Assembly: GCA_964019135.1 (NCBI GenBank)
Contig: OZ025249.1
Span: forward strand, 7,056,039-7,120,038
Source: Arenicola marina
Lineage: Eukaryota > Annelida > Polychaeta > Arenicolidae
DNA: 64,000 nt
Direction: 5' to 3'
Below the pieces are notes generated by a model. The model was given only the letters and a program-made list of their open reading frames with translations. It was not told the DNA's origin and made no database searches. Shown in pieces: positions 8,699 to 20,600 of the stretch. The position numbers and the translations under genes are program-made. Positions within the stretch are counted from its first letter, which is position 1. The number at the start of each line of letters is the position of its first letter.

Positions 8699-11600
8699 CT
8701 GCGCGACAGAAGTAGGCAACAGTCAACACAAGATGGCGATGGGCGTGTGTGCAGCCAAAAGGAAAGCACCGAATTAAAATAAATATTGGAATACGATATC
8801 GCAACACGGTATCATTATAAATGTATCACGGTGTATATCTTAATCGTTTCCTTTTTAGTGATGATATTGTTTTTTTTTGCGACGATCATTTTTTTTGGTG
8901 ACGATCATTTTTTTGGTGATCATTTATTCTTGTTTCTTTTTTATATAACCATGTTCATATTATGCAAGAACATACAATATTTTCGAATATTCAACTGAGG
9001 AACACAACCGTCCTATCTTATAGATCCTGCGGTATAGATATATGGATACGTTGGCACGTCGATACATTATCCGAGCAAATAACAGATGATGGTTGGTGAT
9101 TCATCACTTATACAAGTAGATAGCTTGACCTGGGGTGATTCACATACCTGATTAAGGCTAACGAGTTCTCGGCCGCTTTGCTGGCGAACCCAGAGGGCGG
9201 ACTCTCCCTGTACAGACGGCCCAGCTGCAAAAAAAACAGAGTGAACACATCACGTGACAAACCTGAACGCAACATATTATCAAATTGATATGTTTTTTAC
9301 GCCCTTTATTGCAAGCCTTGTGTTCCTAATTTGAATTCAATATTATACAATTATTATCCCCCGAAATGATCTTAAATATTAAATAAAAAAATAAATAATT
9401 GATGTTATGTCTCCATTAGTTTCGATGGCTATCCATAGTGAGGAGCAATCCGAGCCTCACCTGCTTGTATTCATACTCCGTATTGATTAAGCTGGTCGTG
9501 GCATAGATTACATCTCGCAAGAGATACGCATCCATTCCCCATCTGAAAGTGTGGGTAAACTATTATAGTACAAGGTCCGGTCATGTCTGTATGTTAAGGA
9601 GAAAAATTGTTAGCAACAATTGTCCAGTACAATGTTTATCTTAGACTACATAATGATTGCTATCAGTGACATGGTTTATTTATTCTAGTTTTACCTGTTA
9701 TTGATTTCGTCCCAGTCCGTTAGCTGGAACTGCAGCGCCACAGCACGCCCTAGTGGCGTAGATGCGAAGTAACGGAACAGATTCCGTACATCCTGCATCC
9801 GTATTTTAGTGTTATCAAGCGACCACCGGGCGTACCTGCAAACGGAAATGAAACAATTCTGAAGGACACACGTTCGTGATATTATTGTTTTCTGTTGATT
9901 GAAGACCCGTGGAAGGGCTTCAGTTTGTATGCGTTGTATTTGTTTGCGTCGTTGTTCTATTTGAAAACCCTTTCACGACTGCTATAGGTGCCTGGGCCAG
10001 GGCGTTCACCATTTAGATGACCTTGCCTCGGCTATGGTGGGGGGGGGCGGGGGGGGGCGGGGTGCCTACCTCCACAGTAGCCATGGTTCCTGGGTGAAGG
10101 CCAGGGCGTTCACCATTTAGATGACCTTACCTGGGCTATGGGGGGGGGGGGGGAGGGGTGCCTACCTCCATCGTAACCATGGATCCTGGGTGAAGGCCAG
10201 GGCGTTCACCATTTAGATGACCTTGCCTGGGGTATGGGGGGGGGCCCGGGTGCCTACTGCCACAGTAGCCATGGTTTCTGGGTGAAGGCCAGGGCGCTCA
10301 CAATTTAGATGACCTTACCTGGGGTATGGGGGGGGGGGGGTGCCTACCGCCACAGTAGTCATGGTTTCTGGGTGAAGGACAGGGCGCTCACGATTTAGAT
10401 GACCTTACCTGGGCTATGGGGGTGGGGGGGTGCTTACCTCCACAGTAGCCATGGTTCGTGGGTGAAGGCCAGGGCGTTCCCCATTTAGATGGCCTTGCCT
10501 CGGCTATGTGGGGGGGGGCTACCTCCACAGTACCCATGGTACGTGGGTGAAGGCTAGGACGTTCACCATTTAAATGACCTTGCCTCGGCTATGGGGGGGG
10601 GGAGTGCCTACCTCCACAGTACCCATGGTTCCTGGGTGAAGGCCAGGGCGCTCACCATTTAGATGGCTTTGCCTCGGCTATAGGGGGGGGGGGCTACCTC
10701 CACAGTAGCCATGGTTCCTGGGTGAAGGCCAGGGCGTTCACCATTTAGATGACCTTGCCTCGGCTATGGGTGGGGGGGCTACCTCCAAAGTAGCCATGGT
10801 TCCTGAGTGAAGGCTAGGGCGTTCACCATTTAGATGACATTGCCTGGGCTATAGGGTTGGGGGGGGGGCTCCCTCCACAGTAGCCATGGTTCCTGGGTGA
10901 AGGCCAGGGGGTTCACCAATTAGATAACCTTGCATGGGCTATGAGGGGGTGTCTACCTCCACAGTAGCCATGGTTCCTGGGTGAAGGCTACTGCGTTCAC
11001 CATTTAGATGACCTTGCCTCGGCTATGGGGGGGGGGGGCTACCTCCACAATAGCCATGGTTCCTTGGTGAAGGCCAGGGCGTTGATCATTTAGATGACCT
11101 TGCCTCGACTATGGGGGGGGGGGGGTGCCTACCTCCACAGTAGCCATGGTTCCTGGGTGAAGGCCAGGGCGTTCATCATGTTCTCGGCCTCGGACGCCAC
11201 GCGTGTGTTCTGGGCCTTGTTCCAGACGTAGTCCCACTCCTGCTCGCCGCCCTTCTGGATCCCGACAGCGTACAGCACCACGGCGTAGTCCGGCGTCATC
11301 CTGGATCACAGCACGAATGAGGATCAGGACGGGACGTTATGACGAGATGGGGCTCATTTGTTTGGGAACGGGATGCTGCGGTGGGCATAGTAGTGGAGAG
11401 GTTTCACAGGAAGGGTTAACATCCAACATATTACTTTGTTAATATTTTTCTGAATATTTTCGGAATATAAAGTATATTATTGATCACGTCTGACAGTAGC
11501 AATTTGGTGTTACTGACGCATTATATCATTAACCGTAACAGGCTTTGACATCCATGTTACTTTATTGATATACACAACCGGTTAATAAAGGTATTGAAGC

Positions 11601-14600
11601 ATCGACTGACTTACTAGGTCTGTCATGTGCATAGACTATAGCATGAACCATTCAGGTTCCACTATTTGACGTCAGGACTCACTTTGTTCCATACTTCATC
11701 CAGTTTTCGAAGGCTCCCAGGGCCTGTTCGATGGCGTCCGGCACACCCACATCTGCGGCAGCCTCAAACACCACACGACGCAGGTTCCTGTAACGTCCGA
11801 GAGGTACAACACCTTCAAATGTGGTTCCCAAGGAAAACCCGGACAACCGTTACCAAGGGTGACCCGACCAACGGTTCCCAAAGGTGACCCGGCCAACGGT
11901 TCCCAAGGGTGACCCGGACAACGGTTCCCAAGGGTGACCCGGACAACCGTTCCCAAGGGTGACCCGGACAACCGTTCCCAAATATGACCTGGCCAACGGT
12001 TCCCAAGGGTGAGCCGGACAACCGTTCCCAAAGGTGACCTGGCCAACGGTTCCCACAGGTGACCAGGCCAGCTGTTTCCAAGTGTGATCAGGCAAGCTGT
12101 TCTCAAGGGTGATCAGGCCAACGGTTCCCAAGGGTGACCTGACCAACGGTTTCCAAGGGTGAACCGGCCAACGGTTCCCAAGGGTGACCAGGCCAGCTGT
12201 TTCCAAGTGTGATCAGGCAAGCTGTTCCCAAGGGTGATCAGGCCAACGGTTTCCAAGTGTGACCCGGCCAACGGTTCCCAAGGGTGATCAGGCCAACGGT
12301 TTTCAAGGGTGACCCGGCCAACGGTTCCCAAAGGTGGCCCGGCCAACGGTTCCCAAAGGTGACCCGGACGACGGCTCCCAAGGGCAACTCGGCCAACGGT
12401 TCCCAAGGGTGACCCGGCAAACGGTTCCCAAGGGTAACCCGGCCAACGGTTCCCAAAGGTGACCCGGCCAACCGTTCCCAAGGGTGACCCGGCAAACGGT
12501 TCCCAAGGGTAACCCGGCCAACGGTTCCCAAAGGTGACCCGGCCAACCGTTCCCAAGGGTGACCTGGCCAACGGTTCCCAAGGGTAACCCGGCCAACGGT
12601 TCCCAAAGGTGACCCGGCCAACCGTTCCCAAGGGTGACCCGGCAAACGGTTCCCAAGGGTAACCCGGCCAACGGTTCCCAAAGGTGACCCGGCCAACCGT
12701 TCCCAAGGGTGACCCGGCAAACGGTTCCCAAGGGTAACCCGGCCAACGGTTCCCAAAGGTGACCCGGCCAACCGTTCCCAAGGGTGACCTGGCCAACGGT
12801 TCCCAAGGGTAACCCGGCCAACGGTTCCCAAAGGTGACCCGGCCAACCGTTCCCAAGGGTGACCCGGCAAACGGTTCCCAAGGGTAACCCGGCCAACGGT
12901 TCCCAAAGGTGACCCGGCCAACCGTTCCCAAGGGTGACCCGGCAAACGGTTCCCAAGGGTAACCCGGCCAACGGTTCCCAAAGGTGACCCGGCCAACCGT
13001 TCCCAAGGGTGACCCAGCCAACGCCTCCAAAAGGGTGACTTGGCCAACGGCTCCTAAGAGGGAGAGGGGGGGGGGGGGTGGGGGGGGGGCAAGGAGTATT
13101 TCCGTTCTTCGGGAATGGTGTTTTCATTTCATTGTGAACTGGGAATGAGGCAAAATAATTCTTCGTGAACTGGGAATGAGGCAAATAATTCTTCGTGAAC
13201 TGGAAATGGGGTATTAGCCGACCGTCGTGATCAAGGATTTTTATTAATTGTGAACTGGGAATTTTAATATTAAATAACCGTGAATCGGGAAATCGCTAAT
13301 TTATATGATGTGTTCGCCTGTTCTATGTATACTGGGATATATCCTTTTTAATTCATCGTGACCTGGGAATGAAGACATTTATTCTTCGTGATATGGGAAC
13401 ATGACCCCTCTCCCCCTTGCGCCCCCCCACCCCGCTCCCACGGGTGACCTGGCCAAAAGTTCCAAGGTTGATAAAGCCAACCGTTTCGAAGGGTGATCTA
13501 GCCGAAGTCTGGCAAACAGGCAAAGCTTCCGAAACACCGGTTTGGCGGTCATTGGCGAATATTGATATTCATACGGCAACGTATTTGCATGCCCAAGCTT
13601 ACCACATGTATGTGTTTTATGTAACCTGGCTGACATAATCGCTGCCGCCCATGGTATTGATATATCGGCTATCAATATCGATATGTTTTTAGTAAAGATT
13701 TGCACTGCTTTAGTAGACACCGTTTTGCAATCCAATTGAGTAGTTCTGTGTTTAGATGGGTTCTCGGTCTGTCTCACCTCTCTAACAAGTCACCTTTGTC
13801 GGAGGTTCCAAGCTTGCGGTACAGTGGCGCCACCAAGTTGAAAATATATTTCTGGAATTATAAGATCATTATTACATAATAGCAGGCTATATACATTCGC
13901 TCATTTATCCATTTATTCATGCCCCCCTCCCGAGCCTTCTTTGGCCTGTGGCCTGTGCGACATAACGGATTCGGGTACTTTCAATTTGTTTATTTTACGC
14001 GGATACCCCGAATCGCATATGCTGAAAAAGTGGGGCTACCGCGAAAGAAACATTGGACTTCCTCAAAAAAAGTTTCAATTAGTTTCAATTACAAATTCGC
14101 AATTAGTAATAGATGTACTTACAATATACTTATGAGAATAATGATTATTAGTATTAATGATGAATATATCCCCATAATAATAATAATAAATAAATTATCC
14201 CATCTCTGCACCATTGAATATTTTTAGCAATATGACATGTATTGTGTCTGCCTGATGTCATGACTTCCTCTACGATTATGGAAGATAACAATAATAATTA
14301 TTATTATTGTTATATTTATTATTAAACCAGGTCAGTTAGCATGAGGCGGCTACCGCCCTGGTTACCCTGAAGAGGCCGAAGGAGCTGCTGGTGGACAGCA
14401 TGCCCTTGATGAAGTCCACGGAATCGAGGAAGGCTTGCCACGGCACGAAGTCATCCTCCTTGTGGAGGTAGGACGACAGGTTCAGGGCGATCTCATAGCT
14501 CAGCTTGTTGGCCCTGACAAGGGAAACAGTGTAGCGCATCAACCTACAGATCTGACCAGGAACTTAACATCAGATTGTGTTTTCAATGTACGTACTATCC

Positions 14601-17600
14601 CAAGATAATAGATGAATGATGCTTGTTATAGCAATAGCGGACCCCATTCAAATGTTCATGTCCTTGTTATGGGCCTGGTGACATCTATATATCTTGCCCA
14701 CCGGCTCCATGCTTGTATACCGGTAACATCTTCTGCTGTTCTTTTGCTTTTTGCGATTGCATGTTATTCATATAGTCGCAACATGAAATCCTCGAACTTA
14801 CCTGGCCAAGTTGAAAGCATCGCTGATCAAACCAGCTCTGTTAGAAGGAGAAAAGACCTGCGAAGACCAAGGACAAGAAACATGATTACGCGTGACGTCA
14901 TCCACCCACCAAGTCAAGCTGACTATAGCGTCTTCTTTCTTGAATTCTGCTTCGCGGGAAATCAGTTTGACACGGCTGACTGCCGTGTTTTAGCTACAGC
15001 GCACCACACACAATAACAAACCGTCATCGGCTTCCAAGGCGGTATTTAAGGCCCAACAGCTGATTTTTATCATACTGCTTGGATCTGTTGTGCTTGACGT
15101 TTGTGGAAATACTTTCGCCCCAGATCCAAGCTAGCCAGTCAACTGTGTGATCCATGTGCTCAAAGTATGGCTAACATGTAGGTAGAGGGGTTGGTAGTGT
15201 CACCCCTCCCATCCATGATTTCTCTTTTCAAACATGGGTAGTATATAACCTTGAAGTAATATCTTGAATTTTTCCTTGGGTAAACTAAACATAATAAAAA
15301 AGGCTTTCTCACGAGCGATGTCTGTACTTACCCCATGCTAGACTCCTATGCCCCCCCCCCCCAACCACCTGGATTTCGCGGCGTACCGTGTGATCTTTCT
15401 GGAGCTGGTCAATCAGTCTCTTCCACATGTCCACGTCATAGTTGGTCCGGAAGAAGGCCATGTAATCCACGTTGCCGATCACCCAGGAATCTTTCGGGAT
15501 CGAGATCTCCGCTAGAGGCATAACATAAATGAAACATTCAAAAGATGAAGGATTAGGGGCAGACATTTAGATTTGAAGGTTTCATAAGGGGAAGGTTTCA
15601 TAAGATTAAAAAACAATTAAGCTTATATCAATTTAGATGCTCGAAGACAGATAAATAAATACAGGTACATTAGCTGTATTGTGTAACTTTATCTGGAAGA
15701 GATCCGGAGATGAGGTAACACTTCAATCAATTAAAATAGTAATACAGTTATTCACGTTTCTTTAATGTTAATGGGCCTACAAAACATGAAATTGTACATA
15801 GGATGAGCTTATTAGAAGAGTTATGTGGCTGGCACACGTGTTAAATAAGTCACCTGAATCCATATGCATCCACTGTGTTCGCTCTTGCGTCTCGCCCTGA
15901 ATCTTGTAGATCAAAGGTATGTGCCACTTGTGTCTGTAGCGAACAGATATCACATTGGAGATTTGTATTGAGCTCATAGAGTAAGCTATTGCTTCGAGGT
16001 AATAAGGAACTAAGGGATCATACTCGGATCATAACGTAACCTACTGGTAACGACTCGTGTGGGAATCATAACGTAACTTACAGGTAGGGATTCGTGCTGG
16101 GATCATAACGTAACCTACTGGTAACGACTCGTCCTGGGATCATAGCGTAACCTCCCGGTAGAGACTCTCACTGGGATCATAACGTAACCTCCCGGTAGAG
16201 ACTCTCACTGGGATCATAGCGTAACCTCCCGGTAGAGACTCTCACTGGGATCATAACGTAACCTCCCGGTAGAGACTCTCACTGGGATCATAACGTAACC
16301 TCCCGGCAGAGACTCTCACTGGGATCATAACGTAACCTACTGGTAGACTCTCACTGGGATCATAACGTAACCTCCTGGTAGAGACTCTCACTGGGATCAT
16401 AACGTAACCTCCTGGTAGAGACTCTCACTGGGATCATAGCGTAACCTCCTGGTAGAGACTCTCACTGGGATCATAACGTAACCTCCCGGTAGATACTCTC
16501 ACTGGGATCATAACGTAACCTACTGGTAGAGACTCTCACTGGGATCACAACGTAACCTACTGGTAGAGACTCACTGGGATCATAACGTAACCTACTGGTA
16601 GAGACTCACTGGGATCATAACGTAACCTACTGGTAGGGACTCTCTTCGTCATCATAATCATCTTCATCGTTGAGCAAGAAGCGACTTTGCTCGAGCTTGT
16701 AGCGGGTGCCGGAGATCTTGGTGATGCTGACCACGGGGAACCCCATCTGCCGTGTCCACGTGTCCATGATCTCACCCACGTTGTAGCGGTCATTCACCGC
16801 CTGATGTCAACACACATATTGCCAAATCAATGTGGTGCGTGACCAAATGTACTAAAACAGCCATAGATCTAAATATATAAATATTATGCATGCATGTAAC
16901 CCAAACAAGGGTCCTAGCAGATCTTGTAAGCTTAAGTACTTTGACAATATAAACTTAATGAAATGAAGACAAATTAATTTTTGTACGGCTTTAGCAGCTT
17001 TAAATATTACGCTTCTACGTTCATCTTTTCATGACTTTGCTCAGTTACTGACTGTCTCATTATACCCACTCACCGCCCCAGACAGGATTTTAACTTCAGT
17101 CACTGACCGTTTCATTATACCCACTGATCGGCCCAGACATATCAAAGCGAATTCAAGAAAAGCCGACCTCTTCAAAGGTGCGCCACAGATCTTTCATTTC
17201 GGCGTTTTTCAGGGAATACTTCTTGATATACATCTGAAGCCCCTTGCGGAAGTCCTCCCAGCCCAGGAAGCCTCTCAGCAGGCGGAGAACAGCCATGCCC
17301 TGGATGGAGGAAAAACAGCCGGTCAACGACCACCAAAGAAAAATACAGCTCAACCACCACCGAACAACAATTACAGCTAACATTATGGCCGCGTCTAGAG
17401 TATGTGAGATGATGAAAATAATTATATCAGAGAGCTGGGCGATCTCCCCACACTTAATGGGACACTCGATATACCACAGCACGTGCCCCACCCACTGTCC
17501 CCTCTTTGCTGGAAACTAATCTATTCAAGGAAAGGCACGTGTGTGAGAGCCGAAAACGTCCGACGGCCAAAAACGTTCAAGGATCATGAGTTTCCATAGC

Positions 17601-20600
17601 ATAATGCACAGTTAGATATAGATTTTTGTCCATGCCCAACACAGGCATCAAAGAATAAATACATTTCCAGATTTGTTCCATACCCTCCCAATTTCGCATA
17701 AGTATTGTTTTAATTGGTAGATCTAGGTCCGGAGGGTGTGACAAGTCCCATAAAGAGCAAAGAGGCCAATGCTGTACCGCTAACGCCTTTTCCTTGTTAC
17801 GCACCGCCCCGACACTAAAGCTCATCCGTCCGCCCTCCACCCCACCCCCACCCCCCCACTAGCTTCTCATGAAAACTCGCTGCAAAACGAGCGCATCGCG
17901 GTTTCATATCGGCCGATTGTGTGAGATTGAAACGTCAAATGTAACTGTTAGTTTGTTCCTAGCTATGTAGGATGTTTTGGGCAGTTGAACGTTTTCGGCC
18001 CCAACACACGTGTCCCCTTTTTTTCTGAGGAGTATCACCGTATACAATAGAATGCGTGCTCCCCTTTTGCAAAATCCTGGATCCGCCACTGTAATAGGCA
18101 TGTATCAGTTATACAGTAGTCTTCCTTACGAATCTAAATGAAAAGTTCAAACATCAGTTTCAAACGAACGAAGGACAATTTTGGCGGTTACATTTGACCT
18201 CGTTGTTTTCGGCAGAGGGTTTATCTGAGTGTGATCAAGTTGTTACAGAGATCGAGGGCAAAGCTCAGACAATGTTTTGACTTCGATGGCGGGCATAACT
18301 CGAATCGATCAAGCTAGCTTTTGTTCTTATAGCTCATGACGCCCAGCGAGTGAGTCGGTCCACGGGTCTCGGGGACCATTGTCCTGGCATTGGGGCTGAG
18401 CTATTATATCGGCGCAGGAATGATATGCTCATGTCGATTTCACATTAGCTGGGACGATGTACAGCGACCACCTCCTCCTCCACCCCAACACCCGTCGCTA
18501 TAAACCAGTACAAGTGCCCCAGATATCACCCCAATTTGTGGCTGACCACCGCTGCAACCAGATAATTTCAAGCTTGTCCAATCGACACTAAAGCTGCCGG
18601 TTCTGGCAGTAAAGTGAAACAGAAAGCATTTAGGCCTACATCGCTGCAGGCAGCGGCCGCTTCCGGTTACATTGAGCCTGTTTACAGTGATGTTCAGTGC
18701 TGATAGCTGGATGCCTCATGTACCGAAGCGTTCACCGCGGAATCCTAGCGTTTTAGTACCAGCCTTCATAGATATTGTTATCTACATGACCCAAGGCACT
18801 GTGCACGTCAGTGAGGTGTACATCCATTGCGATCGATGTGGTCGGGTATTCACCTTATCATAGGATATCGAGTCGAAATACTGCGTGATGTCATCCGGGT
18901 TGTTGATCGGCGTGGATATCGCGTGTGACGTCAGAAGAGAGTCCTTCGTCATCACGGGGAAGATGTTATTGACGACTTGAAGGTCAAACTGAAACACACG
19001 TGCGACAGAAGCTCTTAGTCAATCAATACACAATGCAAGAAAAAACACACGGTAAGTTTATATCACAAGCAGGATCAGATCCAGATATGCTGGGGGCCGG
19101 TTTCGAGAGATGGCCAAGCATTTGGTCTTTGTGTGTTAAATGGTATAAATGTTGGCCATAAAAGGAGGGGTCGGGGCCGGGTCAACATGGCAAAACGATT
19201 TCACGAGACTACTTACCACTTTCCAGTTTGCGTAGATGGAATCCAAGGCGAAGTACATGAGAGTGTTTGCAAAGCCTTCGTTGAGCCACAAGTCATCCCA
19301 CCACTCCATGGTCACCATGTTGCCGAACCACTGGCGGGAGAACAACGCAGCTTGCAGAGACGAGTATACATTTTGCTCGGTGGAGTGGCATGAACAAATT
19401 GAAGAAATATCATGTCAGTGACGTATAGTGCACAGTGAGTATGTTGCTATTGGATAGACTGCAGGGACAGAATATAAATCGCGCCCAAAGGGAATTGGTG
19501 ACACCACCGAAGTCCAGGTTAAGTCCCTCCCCCACCACCCTGCGACTACCTCTAACAACTGGCGATGTATAACATATCAGTGTCACATTTATTTCCCATT
19601 TCCTATCCTATCATCAGCTATAATACAGGATACGGGTGACCTGGGCTGGGACAGAGCCACCTCATTCTCGAACCAATTTATGGCCAATACAAATCTTCGT
19701 AAACTGAGGCGAATGAACCGATTGGGCTATGAACCAATTCATATTACTGACCCTGCCCCAAACAACAGACTGTAGCCAAGTTAGCTCATCCTGCGCGAAA
19801 TTATTGGCCAAATCAAAAAGCTAAGCTAAAAGCATTTTTGCTAATCATGTAAACAAGATTGATTATCCAAAGCAATATAAGAATTTAGCCTGAAAAGTTT
19901 CATTTTTATATTGGCCAATGGCAATATGGCGAGCGGCTAGCGTTACCCCAGTATCATGTCGTGACATGTGGAAGTTAATAAGAGGAGTACCGTGTGAGCG
20001 ATTTCATGGGCCATGATGAGCGACACCCAGTACTTGTTGAAAATTGAAGACACATCCTCGTCGTGCAGAAGGGCGGTCTCGCGATATAAGACGAGACCCC
20101 AGTTCTCCATGGCACCGGCGCTGAAATCCGGGATGGCCACGTGATCTGGCGACGAGAAAGCACGAGAGAGGAATGAGATCATGTCGGGTAGGAAGCCCTG
20201 TTGTTATAACGATACCATTATATCAGAAATAAATATCACCTAATATGATAACACCAACAATGATCGATGTCTATAATTGATACTGATGTTTATTGGTACA
20301 GCACAAGACATTTTGCTTGATATAATGAACACAGTTAGACTGAGAGAGCCACGCGAGCGTCAAAGCTCCTCTCGACCATACATGTAACATTTGCTCAGCT
20401 TATCTTCTAGGCGTGGATAAAACCATCATCCGCTCCGTCTGACAGTCTATGAGGCGGGACACACTTTTTAGAAACCGGTCTTGTTGTGCAGCAAAGAGGG
20501 ATTTATTTGCGGCCTGTGCGTACCTACTCAAGCGGACGAACCTTTGGGTAGGCCCTTTGTTACGCTGTGTAGTTTGCATTGAAGCGTATATTTTAAAAGA

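Noticed and set aside
11696-13184. Overlapping long minus-strand open frames reading [19 protein letters not shown]-type repeats
   Set aside because: Product of the 25-bp tandem array; the same peptide appears in all three frames, and the array lies in an aminopeptidase intron.
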